A stretch of 64,000 nucleotides of DNA from CALLPQ01 sp039819545 (GTDB lineage: Bacteria > Pseudomonadota > Alphaproteobacteria > Caulobacterales > Parvularculaceae): assembly GCA_039819545.1 (NCBI GenBank), contig JBCBRS010000013.1:1-64000 (forward strand), written 5' to 3'. The notes beneath the pieces were generated by a model. It was not told the origin of the DNA and made no database searches. It worked only from the letters and a program-made list of their open reading frames with translations. The position numbers were made by a program, and so were the translations under genes. Each line of letters starts with the position of its first letter. Positions within the stretch are counted from its first letter, which is position 1. Of this stretch, positions 25,863-34,793 are shown piece by piece.

Positions 25863-27041
25863 GTGATTGACGAAATGACAGGTTCACCGCTGACACCGTC
25901 GCAAACGCTCGCAACGGCGAAACGCGTTGTGGTCAAAGTCGGCTCGGCCCTGCTCTGTGGCGAGGATGGCCTTGTCTCGCACACCCGCCTTAAAAGTCTG
26001 AGCGAAGACATCGCCGCCCTTCGCAATGGCGTTGTCGATCGACGTCTTATTCTTGTGTCTTCCGGCGCTGTCGCCTTTGGGCGCCACCATCTCAATTTGA
26101 AGCAGCCTCTCTGTCTCAATCAAAAACAGGCCGCCGCCGCCGTGGGACAATCGCTCCTTGTGCAGGCGTGGCAGCAGGCTTTTTCAGCCCATGATCTGAC
26201 GGTGGCGCAAATCCTCCTGACGCTGGAGGATACCGAAGACCGGCGGCGCTACCTCAATGCGACGGCGACGTTGGAGACCTTGCTGCCCATGCCGATCGTT
26301 CCGCTGGTCAATGAAAATGACAGCATCGCCACGGCGGAAATTCGGTATGGGGATAATGACCGCCTTGCCGCCCATACCGCGCAGATGACCCGCGCTGATC
26401 TGCTTATTCTGTTGTCAGATATTGACGGGCTTTACGATGCCGACCCGCGCACCCGGCCCAACGCCGCTCATATTCCGTACGTGGATCAGATTACCAATGC
26501 CCATCTTGATGCCGCCGGCAGTGCCAATCGCCAGGCCGGGGTGGGCAGCGGCGGGATGGCAACCAAACTTACCGCTGCGCAAATCGCCACCCGCGCGGGG
26601 ATCAGCGTGCTTGTGGCTGACGGCACCCGCAAGCATGCCCTCCTCGCCCTTCGCGATGGGACGGGCCGGGCGACCCTGTTTGCGCCAACGGTCAAGGCCA
26701 GCACCGCCCGGCGCCAATGGATCGCGGGCCGCCAATCCGCCTCGGGTAGCATCGAAATAGATGCTGGCGCCGCGCGCGCCATTGCGAACGGGTCAAGCCT
26801 GCTGGCCGCTGGTATCACGGGCGTTGCGACATATGAGGCTGATAAACCCTTCCGGCGCGGTGACCTTGTGGATATTCTGTCACCGGATCAATCGCGGATC
26901 GGCCTTGGGCTGTGTGCTTTTGACTATGGCGCGCTCACCCGCATAAAGGGCTGTCAGACGGCGCAAATTGTGGATATTCTGGGCGAGACCCATTCCGGTG
27001 TGGTGGTGCACCGGAACGATCTTGTGCTCACCGGATCATGA
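25863..27041 (+). CDS. proB: Glutamate 5-kinase
   Basis: The first enzyme of proline synthesis; it phosphorylates glutamate. The 392-residue protein has the amino acid kinase domain (KRVVVKVGSALL, SSGAVAFGR, VNENDSIAT, DNDRLAA, LLSDIDGLYDADP, GSGGMATKL) and a C-terminal PUA domain (about 300-385, with LLAAGITGV and RGDLVDI). It starts at GTG 25863 behind GAGG; an in-frame ATG at 25875 is possible. Its TGA overlaps the start of proA (ATGA). Confidence 0.96.
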   Translation: MIDEMTGSPLTPSQTLATAKRVVVKVGSALLCGEDGLVSHTRLKSLSEDIAALRNGVVDRRLILVSSGAVAFGRHHLNLKQPLCLNQKQAAAAVGQSLLVQAWQQAFSAHDLTVAQILLTLEDTEDRRRYLNATATLETLLPMPIVPLVNENDSIATAEIRYGDNDRLAAHTAQMTRADLLILLSDIDGLYDADPRTRPNAAHIPYVDQITNAHLDAAGSANRQAGVGSGGMATKLTAAQIATRAGISVLVADGTRKHALLALRDGTGRATLFAPTVKASTARRQWIAGRQSASGSIEIDAGAARAIANGSSLLAAGITGVATYEADKPFRRGDLVDILSPDQSRIGLGLCAFDYGALTRIKGCQTAQIVDILGETHSGVVVHRNDLVLTGS

Positions 27042-28366
27042 CGGATGTGGAGACGATGATGACCGCTGCGCCCACCCAAACGCCCTCCCCGGCGCCATCC
27101 CGAGCGCCCTTCCTTGACGCCCACATGAACACCATGGGCGCCAGCGCCCGCCATGCGGCCGGTCAGTTGCGCGCGGTGACGAGCGAAGCGCGCGCCAGCG
27201 CGATCACGGCGATGGCTAAGGCCATCCGGGCTGAGGCCGGAACAATCCTCAACGCCAATGCGAAAGATATGACGCAAGCCGAGCAAAAAGGGCTCAGCGG
27301 CGCCCTGCTTGATCGATTGCTTCTCACACCGGACCGTATCGAGGCCATCGCCAGCGGGCTTGATCAGATTGCGCAGCTGAAAGACGGGCTTAGTGAGACC
27401 ATCAGTACCCATCATCCCCCCAACGGCTTGCGGATTGAGCGGGTGCGCGTGCCCATCGGCGTGATTGGCATTATCTATGAGAGCCGGCCCAATGTGACCG
27501 CCGATGCCGGGGCCTTGTGCCTGCGCGCGGGCAATGCGGCGATCCTGCGCGGGGGATCGGAAAGCTATCATTCCTCCCGCGCGTTACATGCGTGTCTTTG
27601 CACGGGCTTGCGTGTGGCAAGCTTGCCCGAAGCCGCAATCCAATATGTGCCCACCACGGATCGCGCGGCGGTCGGCGCCATGCTGGGCGGTCTTGGCGGG
27701 TCCATCGATCTTATCGTCCCTCGCGGGGGCAAGTCGCTGGTGGCGCGCGTTGAGCGGGAGGCCCGCGTGCCGGTCCTCAGCCACCTCGACGGGATCAATC
27801 ATCTTTATGTGGACAAAGCCGCCGACCCGGCCATGGCCCGCGATATCGTCGTGAATGCAAAGCTGCGCCGCCCGGGCATCTGCGGTGCGGTGGAGACTGT
27901 TCTTATTCACCGCCAAGCGCTGGAGCCCTGTCTGCCGGGAATCATTGCGGGGCTGCAGGAGGGCGCCTGTGAAATCCGCGCTGACGAAACCTGCCGGGCG
28001 GTGCACCCGGCGCTAATACCGGCCAAACAAAGCGATTGGGATACGGAATATCTTGATGCGATCGTGACGATCGGGGCTGTCGATGATCTTGGCGCCGCGC
28101 TGGCCCATATCACGCGTCACGGCTCTGGTCACACAGACGGGATCATCACCGACGATAACACCGCCGCCGAGGCTTTCCTGGCGCGGGTCGATAGCGCGAT
28201 CGTCGTGCACAACGCATCAACCCAATTTGCCGACGGCGGCGAGTTTGGCTTCGGCGCTGAAATCGGTATTGCCACCGGCCGCCTCCACGCCCGCGGCCCC
28301 GTCGCTGTTGAAGGTCTGACAACCTACAAATATCAAGTCCGCGGCACAGGCCAGACCAGGGGATAA
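27038..28366 (+). CDS. proA: Gamma-glutamyl phosphate reductase
   Basis: The second enzyme of proline synthesis, an aldehyde dehydrogenase-fold reductase that makes glutamate semialdehyde. Key blocks are visible: VPIGVIGIIYESRPNVTADA, LRAGNAAILRGGSES, VPRGGKSLVARV, the catalytic cysteine in RRPGICGAVETVLIH, and FGFGAEIGIATGRLHARGPV. The 442 residues include about 25 extra N-terminal residues rich in P and S. It is coupled to proB by a four-base overlap. Confidence 0.97.
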   Translation: MTDVETMMTAAPTQTPSPAPSRAPFLDAHMNTMGASARHAAGQLRAVTSEARASAITAMAKAIRAEAGTILNANAKDMTQAEQKGLSGALLDRLLLTPDRIEAIASGLDQIAQLKDGLSETISTHHPPNGLRIERVRVPIGVIGIIYESRPNVTADAGALCLRAGNAAILRGGSESYHSSRALHACLCTGLRVASLPEAAIQYVPTTDRAAVGAMLGGLGGSIDLIVPRGGKSLVARVEREARVPVLSHLDGINHLYVDKAADPAMARDIVVNAKLRRPGICGAVETVLIHRQALEPCLPGIIAGLQEGACEIRADETCRAVHPALIPAKQSDWDTEYLDAIVTIGAVDDLGAALAHITRHGSGHTDGIITDDNTAAEAFLARVDSAIVVHNASTQFADGGEFGFGAEIGIATGRLHARGPVAVEGLTTYKYQVRGTGQTRG

Positions 28367-28388
28367 TGCGCATTATCTGGACCGACTT

Positions 28389-29067
28389 GCGTACCCCAGG
28401 GCAAGCACAGCGGCGACCCGGGAACTTTATCACCATACTCCGTACCCAAACTGGGAGGCCCCGGGTCTTCGCCCGGGGATACGGTGTATGTGTCTGAGCT
28501 TTATGCCGTATTCCCGGGCAAGCGCAGCGCCGACCCGGGAACTGTTGATATATTCCGCGTACCCAAATTAGAAGACCCCGGATCAAGTCCGGGGATACGG
28601 TGTAGTTCTCTAAGCTTTATGCCGTATTCCCGGGCAAGCGCAGCGCAGACCCGGGAACTGTTTCCACACCCTCCGAACATGTTGAAACAGGCCCCAGGTC
28701 TTCGCCCGGGGACACGGAGCATATTTCAAACTTAGGAACCGTATTCCCGGGCAAGCGAAGCGCCGACCCGGGATCTTTATCACCATACTCCGTACCCAAA
28801 CTGGGAGGACCCGGGTCTTCGCCCGGGGATACGGTGTAATTGTCAAAGCTTTATGCCGTATTCCCGGGCAAGCAGAGCGCCGACCCGGGAACTGTTGATA
28901 TATTCCGCATACCCAAATTAGAAGACCCCGGATCAAGTCCGGGGATACGGTGTATGTGTCTGAGATTTATGCCGTATTCCCGGGCAAGCGCAGCGCCGAC
29001 CCGGGAACTGTTCCCACACCCTCCGAACATGTTGAAACAGGCCCCAGGTCTTCGCCCGGGGACACGG
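28389..29067. repeat. Palindromic repeat array B (six copies; duplicated trimer)
   Basis: Copies of 95-96 bp begin at 28389, 28506, 28622, 28739, 28856 and 28972. Three subtypes can be told apart by the spacer between the two hairpins. Their order is beta, alpha, gamma, beta, alpha, gamma, and each subtype recurs after exactly 350 bp. So a three-copy block was duplicated in tandem. The array fills the space between the ends of proA and purK. Confidence 0.92.
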
Positions 29068-29083
29068 CGTTTCTACACATGCC

Positions 29084-30244
29084 CTAATGGTCGCCCTCAG
29101 ATTTCCACATTATCCGCGTCACATGACCCATTTTTCGGCCCGGTCTGATCTCTTGCTTTCCATACAGATTAACAAGCACATCGGGGGCACAGAGCCAGTC
29201 ATGCCACGCTCTCACATCTTCGCCGATCAAGTTTTCCATTTGCGTATTGCTATGGCGGGCGGGATCACCCAGTGGCCATCCCGCAACGGCGCGGATGTGG
29301 TTTTCAAACTGGGAGATCGCACAGGCCGCTTCGGTCCAGTGGCCGGAGTTATGCACGCGCGGGGCAAACTCGTTGACCATTAACGTCTCGTCTTCCAGCA
29401 CGAAAAACTCCACCCCCACCACGCCCACATAATCGAGCGCCTCCATCATTGCCCGGGTCATGGCTTTCGCGTCGTCAATGAGCGCCGTGCCAACCGGTGC
29501 CGGTACGCTGGAGCGCCAGAGGATCCCGCTGCGATGGTCATTTTTGGGCGGATCGTACATGGCAATTGGCGCGGTGCCATCGGGGCCCGGGACCCCCCGT
29601 GCGGCAATCACGGAGATTTCGCAACGGAACGGCACGAACGCTTCGAGGATTGACGGGCGCGCCCCCACTTCGGCCCACGCATGGGCAATCGCCGCATCCC
29701 AGGTCTGATCAAGGTTGTCCGTATCGGTTCCAATTCTCGTCTGGCCTTTGCCATCATAGCCCAGGCGCCGGGTTTTCAGGATTGCCGGCGTCCCTGTTAT
29801 GGCGAGCCCGGCACGCAAATCCTCCAGGGTTTCCACCGCATAAAAATCCGGTGTCCGCCCACCAAGGCTGCGCACAAACTCTTTCTCGTTTAACCGGTCC
29901 TGGGCAATGCTCAGCGGTTTGGCGCCCGGTGCCACGTGGACACCCAGCCGGGTCAGGCTGGCGACCGAAGCGGCAGGCACATTTTCAAACTCATAGGTGA
30001 CCACGCGTGCCGCCTCAGCAAGCGCGGCAAGGCCAGCCTCATCTTCATAATCGGCAACAATATGCGTATCCGCAACAATTGCCGCCGGGCAGTTTTCGTC
30101 TGGACACAGAATAATTGTGCGTAGCCCAAGCCGTGTGGCAGCCATGGCCAGCATCCGGCCAAGCTGCCCGCCGCCCAGAATGCCGATCCGGTCATTGGGT
30201 TTGAGCATGCGCGCCGCATCCATGGCTTGAGGGGCCAGCGTCAC
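29084..30244 (-). CDS. purK: N5-carboxyaminoimidazole ribonucleotide synthase
   Basis: An ATP-grasp enzyme of purine synthesis that carboxylates AIR with bicarbonate and ATP. The 386-residue protein shows GILGGGQLGRMLAMAA at residues 22-37, VTYEFENVPA, the ATP-grasp part with KTRRLGYDGKGQ, and EISVIAARG and NEFAPRVHNSGHWTEAA near the metal site. The start overlaps the end of purE by four bases, the usual purE-purK coupling. The C-terminal end touches repeat array B. Confidence 0.96.
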   Translation of the reverse strand: MTLAPQAMDAARMLKPNDRIGILGGGQLGRMLAMAATRLGLRTIILCPDENCPAAIVADTHIVADYEDEAGLAALAEAARVVTYEFENVPAASVASLTRLGVHVAPGAKPLSIAQDRLNEKEFVRSLGGRTPDFYAVETLEDLRAGLAITGTPAILKTRRLGYDGKGQTRIGTDTDNLDQTWDAAIAHAWAEVGARPSILEAFVPFRCEISVIAARGVPGPDGTAPIAMYDPPKNDHRSGILWRSSVPAPVGTALIDDAKAMTRAMMEALDYVGVVGVEFFVLEDETLMVNEFAPRVHNSGHWTEAACAISQFENHIRAVAGWPLGDPARHSNTQMENLIGEDVRAWHDWLCAPDVLVNLYGKQEIRPGRKMGHVTRIMWKSEGDH

Positions 30245-30795
30245 GCGCGCTCGCCCTCGTCTAGTATCTCTTCTTTGATACTGGCGGTCTGGTCAGCCCG
30301 CCATTGGTCAAGCCGTGCCGCCAGGGCCGGGTCAAACGCGGCCAATTGTGCCGCCGCAAGAAGACCGGCATTTTTGGCCCCCGCCTCGCCAATGGCAACG
30401 GTTGCTACGGGCACACCCTTGGGCATCTGGACGATGGACAAAAGACTGTCGAGCCCGCTCAACGCGCGCGATTGTACGGGCACGCCGATCACCGGCAAGG
30501 CTGTCATGGCCGCGGTCATGCCCGGCAAATGCGCGGCGCCCCCCGCGCCTGCGATAATCGCCTTTAGCCCCCGGTCGCGGGCACCCTTTGCATAGTCATA
30601 GAGCCGCTCGGGCGTGCGATGGGCGGAGACGATTTTTGTCTCATGGGGCACGCCAAGTGTTTCAAGAATACACGCCGCCTCACGCATGGTTGCCCAGTCC
30701 GACTGCGACCCCATGATGATGCCCACAAGCGGGCCGGGTGATTGGCTTTCGGCACGGGATGCAGCTGGGGATCCGACTGGGGAAATGTCAGTCAT
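30241..30795 (-). CDS. purE: N5-carboxyaminoimidazole ribonucleotide mutase
   Basis: Moves the carboxyl group on the AIR ring, the step after PurK. The protein starts at ATG 30795 behind GGAGG (184 residues), with a short tail before the core. Class I PurE motifs are clear: VGIIMGSQSDWATM, SAHRTPERLYDYA, AGAGGAAHLPGMTAA and GVPVQS. The upstream in-frame extension to 30936 has no family match and is not used. Confidence 0.96.
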   Translation of the reverse strand: MTDISPVGSPAASRAESQSPGPLVGIIMGSQSDWATMREAACILETLGVPHETKIVSAHRTPERLYDYAKGARDRGLKAIIAGAGGAAHLPGMTAAMTALPVIGVPVQSRALSGLDSLLSIVQMPKGVPVATVAIGEAGAKNAGLLAAAQLAAFDPALAARLDQWRADQTASIKEEILDEGERA

Positions 30796-31238
30796 GCGGC
30801 CTCCGTTGGGGGCAATGCGGTCAACGCTTTCGCTCTTGCTCTTGCAGAGGCTGGCGCGCCCGGGCGTCTCAAAGCGCGCGGCATACCCCATAGCGCGCCG
30901 CCGAAGCAAGCCGCAAAAGGTAATGGATATGCGCACGAAGAACGCAAAGGAAAGAAGAGACGCCAGGGTTGACAGGGGCGCTTGGGCTGACGTCTCTTCC
31001 CTTTGCGCGACAAGGCACGCACCTGCAGAGAAGGGGATGGGTGCGCGCTTTATCGCTGTGATAAGGAATGATCCGCCCTCGACGCTGTTTCAACGCCAAT
31101 GCGATGAACAGTGCGCGGCTTGCGCCGAATGGAGCGCGGGGCACGCGTGCGGCGATCATCCTTCGGACCGGTGACCCTGGTGTGCCTTTTTGCTGCCGCA
31201 ATGGCGGCGGAGTCTCCACCAAACCCCGAGCGAGCGTG
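30796..31238. other. Intergenic region with a large imperfect inverted repeat
   Basis: No gene that I can support. An inverted repeat of about 20 bp per arm lies at 30942-31008 (GCAAAGG...GAGACG against CGTCTCTTCCCTTTGC) with a central loop of about 25 bases. No U run follows on either strand. The arm sequence does not belong to the palindromic repeat family of the arrays. Confidence 0.55.
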
Positions 31239-32003
31239 ATGAAGATTTCTTCCCGTCCCCCCCAAAAACGCAAACCCGTACCGCGCGCGGATCCTGCCCA
31301 TGAAAGCGTGCAGATGGGCACCCAGGCGGCGCGACCAGGCGCGGTCAACAGTACCGCCGCCGACGGCGATGATGACTTCCTTTCAATTGCCGGCATACCG
31401 GCGGCTGAGCTAACCCCGCGCGTGCAGGCAGCCTTACAAACCCTGATGGCGGAGATTACGAGTCTTCGCCAATCGGTGGCGCACCTCAAAGACCAGGTAA
31501 AAGCCGCCGAAGCCCAGGCTGATCAGGACCCCCTGCTCCCGGTTTTGAACCGGCGGGCCTTTATGCGTGATCTCGACCGCGCGCTGGCAATGGCTCGGCG
31601 CTATGGCACGCGTGCCGTGCTGGTCTTTATTGACGTGGACGGATTAAAATCCATCAATGATCGCCATGGACATGCGGCGGGCGACGCGGCCCTCACCCAT
31701 TTGGTTACGACAATTACGGATAATATCCGCAGCGGTGACAGCTTTGGGCGACTTGGCGGGGACGAGTTCGGCTTACTCCTGGCCGAAACCGACGCGCCGC
31801 TTGCCACCACCAAAATGGAAAACCTGGCCGCGCGGGTTCGTCAAACGCCAATTGAAGTTGAAGCGGCAATGGTGCCTGTGCGCCTCTCCTACGGGCTTTG
31901 CGCCCTCAGCGAGGCAGCCACTGACCATACCCTGACCAGCGAAGCGTTGCTGGCACTGGCTGACACGCGCATGTATGCGCGCAAGGGTTTGATAACACGG
32001 TGA
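31239..32003 (+). CDS. GGDEF-domain diguanylate cyclase-like protein
   Basis: A GGDEF domain fills the C-terminal two thirds (DPLLPVLNRRAFMRDLDRAL, FIDVDGLKSINDRHGHAAGDAAL, and the active-site RLGGDEFGLLL), so it probably makes cyclic di-GMP. The N-terminal part is short: a basic tail, then a likely coiled coil (LMAEITSLRQSVAHLKDQVKAAEAQ) that could drive dimer formation. No membrane segment or sensor domain is seen. I start it at ATG 31239; the true start is uncertain, as the frame is open further upstream. An inhibitory RxxD site is not evident. Confidence 0.8.
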   Translation: MKISSRPPQKRKPVPRADPAHESVQMGTQAARPGAVNSTAADGDDDFLSIAGIPAAELTPRVQAALQTLMAEITSLRQSVAHLKDQVKAAEAQADQDPLLPVLNRRAFMRDLDRALAMARRYGTRAVLVFIDVDGLKSINDRHGHAAGDAALTHLVTTITDNIRSGDSFGRLGGDEFGLLLAETDAPLATTKMENLAARVRQTPIEVEAAMVPVRLSYGLCALSEAATDHTLTSEALLALADTRMYARKGLITR

Positions 32004-32011
32004 AGGAAACG

Positions 32012-32424
32012 CGCATTCCCAGGCAAGCAGAGCGCCGACCTGGGATCTGTGGAGGCATTTTCCGTGCCCAAATTAGAAGACCCCGGCTCAAGTCCGGGGA
32101 TACGGTGTATGTGTCTAAGCTTTATGCCGTATTCCCGGGCAAGCGCAGCGCAGACCCGGGAACTGTTCCCACACACACCAAACATGTTGAAGCAGGCCCC
32201 GGGTCTTCGCCCGGGGATACGGCGTAAGTATCGGAAATAGGATCCGTATTCCCGGGCAAGCGAAGCGCAGACCCGGGAACTGTTCCCACTCCCTCCGAAC
32301 ATGTTGAAACAGGCCCCGGGTCTTAGCCCGGGGACACGGCGTATGTATCGAAAATAGAATCCGCATTCCCGGGCAAGCGCAGCGCTGACCCGGGAACTAT
32401 TCCCACACACACCGAACATGTTCA
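32012..32424. repeat. Palindromic repeat array C (three copies and a partial)
   Basis: Copies begin at 32012, 32127, 32244 and 32361 (period 115-117). The last is cut short near 32424, just before the stop of the next gene. The first copy is of the alpha spacer type and the others of the gamma type (ACATGTTGAARCAGGCC). Confidence 0.9.
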
Positions 32425-32428
32425 TACC

Positions 32429-32731
32429 TTATGCAATAATATCAGGCTCAATCTGATCGCGCAGACGTGTCATTTCATCCTTGATCTGAAGTTTTTTCTT
32501 TTTCAGGCGGGCAATGGTCAGACTTTGGCCCATGGGTTGATCTTCGAGAGCTCTGATTGCCATATCAAGATCGCGGTGTTCTTCTTCCAGGGCGCGCAGT
32601 CTGATCCGCAAGGCCTCATCATTGGCGCCTTGCGCGGGCGGTGCATCGGGACTGAAAACGGGTGTATCGGCACCGCCATCGCCAGTGATGACGGTCAGCG
32701 GTGTTGCGTTGTCATCGTCGTCAGCGCTCAT
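32429..32731 (-). CDS. DUF465 (YdcH-like) family protein
   Basis: A 100-residue protein with an acidic, low-complexity N-terminal half (many D and P). The C-terminal helical hairpin is typical of DUF465: RIRLRALEEEHRDLDMAIRALE and then ARLKKKKLQIKDEMTRLRDQIE. The family has no assigned role. A second, shorter DUF465 gene lies 0.9 kb away at 33653. Confidence 0.8.
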   Translation of the reverse strand: MSADDDDNATPLTVITGDGGADTPVFSPDAPPAQGANDEALRIRLRALEEEHRDLDMAIRALEDQPMGQSLTIARLKKKKLQIKDEMTRLRDQIEPDIIA

Positions 32732-32762
32732 GGTACCACCTTATTCTGACCTGACCGCGCAC

Positions 32763-33341
32763 TCATTTCCCATGGCCTTGCGATGACGCCGTTGCCTGAA
32801 AGATTTCCTGCAGGATGCGTTCAATGGGGGTTACGGAAAAGCCATGCAGACGCGCAACCTTGATTTCCGCCAGATACGCCATCACGTTGCGCCGGGCAAT
32901 ATTCATGGCCTCCCCGGTGCGGTGACGCTCCAAAGGGTTCGGAGGCTGGCGGGCGAATTCGATGATCGCCTCATTACTGGCCACCAGCTTTGCGAGCATG
33001 CCAAGCTCCAATTTTTCAGCGGCAAGTTCGATCACTTTGATGTCTTCATAAAGATCGCCAGCCTTTTGCGAGAAGAAACGGGCCGGTACCATGCGCACGC
33101 CGCGTCTTGCATCGCGCAGGGCCGCCGTTACCCGCCCCGACCATTGGTCTGCAATCTCAATAGCATTCAGGATTTCCACGCGCTGCACCCCATGGCCAGC
33201 CGCCCCGCACCAGGCAGACCATAAGATTGTATTCACATGCAGCCCGAACCGGTCCTGCACATCAATCAGGACGGTCTTTGCCGCCCCGCGCCCATAGGCC
33301 GTGGACGCCCAGGTCCAGAGGTGATCTTCGATACTCGTCAA
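32763..33341 (-). CDS. TIGR02444 (DUF2390) family protein
   Basis: A 192-residue protein that begins with the family pattern: LWTWASTAYGRGAAKTVLIDVQDRFGLHVNTILWSAWCGAAG. This matches the conserved aliphatic and LQ-R-G-x-x-V-N block of TIGR02444 proteins. It is predicted all-helical and cytoplasmic. The role is unknown. It lies between two DUF465 genes. Confidence 0.8.
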   Translation of the reverse strand: MTSIEDHLWTWASTAYGRGAAKTVLIDVQDRFGLHVNTILWSAWCGAAGHGVQRVEILNAIEIADQWSGRVTAALRDARRGVRMVPARFFSQKAGDLYEDIKVIELAAEKLELGMLAKLVASNEAIIEFARQPPNPLERHRTGEAMNIARRNVMAYLAEIKVARLHGFSVTPIERILQEIFQATASSQGHGK

Positions 33342-33652
33342 CGCCTTGCCCCTGTATGGTGTGCGATCTTCCAGGCATCCATGTGCGCGAGAAACCCCTC
33401 AAAAACCATAAATTTTTCGAGTTTTCGTTTCCAACCCGCCCTGTGGAAAAGGGGCTGAAGACTTCTGGAAAATCTGTGGAAAAGGCTGATAGCACCAGGA
33501 TAAACAAGCAATATCAGATCGTTAGTGTTGTGGACAATTTGAAATAAGAAGGCTGCTCGTCAAAAAACCGCCGCCACGCGTTAACCTTTGCGCGCGTGAC
33601 AAAACGCCTTTCCAATGGTTTACTCTTATCCTTAGCAAAATGGAGGTTGACT
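33342..33652. other. Intergenic region with three DnaA-box-like words
   Basis: Three words in the same orientation resemble the DnaA box on the opposite strand: TGTGGAAAA at 33442-33450 and 33475-33483, and TGTGGACAA at 33529-33537. The stretch between 33495 and 33550 is AT-rich. No gene is seen. Confidence 0.5.
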
Positions 33653-33826
33653 ATGGCCCTGAAGGCTCACCTGGACGCGCTTACCGCCCGGCACCATAAC
33701 CTTGAAGCTGCCCTGGTGGATGAATTGAAGCACAGCGCCAAAGATGACGACCGAATCTCCGAGCTCAAACGACAGAAACTCAAGCTCAAAGACGAGATGA
33801 GCAAACTCCGACGACGAACCATGTGA
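33653..33826 (+). CDS. Short DUF465 (YdcH-like) protein
   Basis: A 57-residue protein starting MALKAHLDALTARHHNLEA at ATG 33653 behind TGGAGG. The family helices LDALTARHHNLEAALVDEL and ISELKRQKLKLKDEMSKLRRR are clear; the DUF465 fold is a helical hairpin. A Rho-independent terminator follows 21 bases after the stop, so this is a one-gene unit. The role is unknown. Confidence 0.85.
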   Translation: MALKAHLDALTARHHNLEAALVDELKHSAKDDDRISELKRQKLKLKDEMSKLRRRTM

Positions 33827-33847
33827 CGCAGCGCGTCACCGCAACAA

Positions 33848-33877
33848 GGGCACTCCGCAAAATGGGGTGCCTTTTTT
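33848..33877 (+). terminator. Rho-independent terminator
   Basis: GGCACTCC (33849-33856) pairs with GGGGTGCC (33864-33871), with one G-T pair, and six T residues follow. Confidence 0.85.
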
Positions 33878-33999
33878 GTTGGGCGCTTTATTGTGGGGTC
33901 GGCGGCCCAGCGGTACACATCCTCCCCAAAAGCGACCCCCCCCCGAGAGCAAGACCGTAAGAGCGAGACCGCAAGAGCGCAACGCTGAAGGACATCACC

Positions 34000-34785
34000 A
34001 TGGCAAACCGATCCGTCGTCATCACCGGCGCCGCAGCCGGTATCGGCGCCGCCTGTGCGCAGAAATTTGCCGACGCTGGCGACAATTTGATCCTTGTGGA
34101 TACTAATGAAGAGCGTGGTCACGCCCTCGAGGAACGCTTCGCCAGTGAGACCCGGCAGGTGAGCTTTGTCCATGCGGACATCACCAAAAAGCTTGATGTG
34201 CACAACGTTATCGCTGAAGCGCTGGAATCCAATGGCAAGATCGACGTGCTTGTTAACGCCTCAATCCAGCACTTTGCAGCCCCCTTTCTGGAGACCAGCG
34301 AAGACGATATGGAGCGGGTCATCACCCATAATGTGCTGGGCGCGTTCTTGATCAATCAGGCCGTGGCCAAGCAAATGGTGCGTCAGTGCGACGATGAAGC
34401 ACCGGGCAGTAATGATGATGCGCGCAATTACAGTATCGTCAATGTGGGGTCCGTTGACGGGGTTGCGACCCAATCGGTGCACGTGGCGTTTGCCGCCTCC
34501 CAAGGCGGGGTACATCAACTGACAAAAGCTGTGGCGCTGGCGCTGTGTCCCCACAAGATCCGTGTCAATACTGTTGGTGTGGGGATCATCCGCGGTGAAG
34601 GCGAAGATGGCACGATCCACCGGCCTGTGGCACCGCTCGACCGTGTGGGCGAACCCGAGGAAGTCGCCAATGTGGTGGCGTTCCTGACCTCAGCGGAGGC
34701 GTCCTTTGTCACCGGCCAGACCGTGTTTGTCGATGGCGGGCAACTGGTGCGCGCGTCGCAGATTATGGCTGGCAAAAAGTCCTGA
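34000..34785 (+). CDS. SDR-family protein lacking the catalytic Tyr-Lys pair
   Basis: The 261-residue protein has the SDR nucleotide-binding motif TGAAAGIG at residues 9-16 and the Asp for adenine contact in HAD (residue 60). It also has the conserved serine in VGSVDGV (S151) and the C-terminal FVTGQTVFVDGG. Where classical SDRs have Y-x-x-x-K, this protein has F164-A-A-S-Q168. The NNAG motif is also changed (VNASI). It therefore may bind a dinucleotide but not work as a usual dehydrogenase. It precedes birA by eight bases. Confidence 0.8.
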   Translation: MANRSVVITGAAAGIGAACAQKFADAGDNLILVDTNEERGHALEERFASETRQVSFVHADITKKLDVHNVIAEALESNGKIDVLVNASIQHFAAPFLETSEDDMERVITHNVLGAFLINQAVAKQMVRQCDDEAPGSNDDARNYSIVNVGSVDGVATQSVHVAFAASQGGVHQLTKAVALALCPHKIRVNTVGVGIIRGEGEDGTIHRPVAPLDRVGEPEEVANVVAFLTSAEASFVTGQTVFVDGGQLVRASQIMAGKKS

Positions 34786-34793
34786 CCCTTCCC

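Noticed and set aside
28389..29067. Regular repeats as a possible CRISPR array
   Set aside because: The constant part is about 95 bp and the intervening part about 21 bp and nearly constant too; units are palindromic and no cas genes are near.
31889..32425. Minus-strand open frame of 178 codons through array C
   Set aside because: It is made of the palindromic repeats and the antisense of the GGDEF gene; no ribosome-binding site.
33342..33652. The DnaA-box-like region as chromosomal origin
   Set aside because: The neighbours are not those of known alphaproteobacterial origins, and three words are too few without skew data; kept only as an observation.
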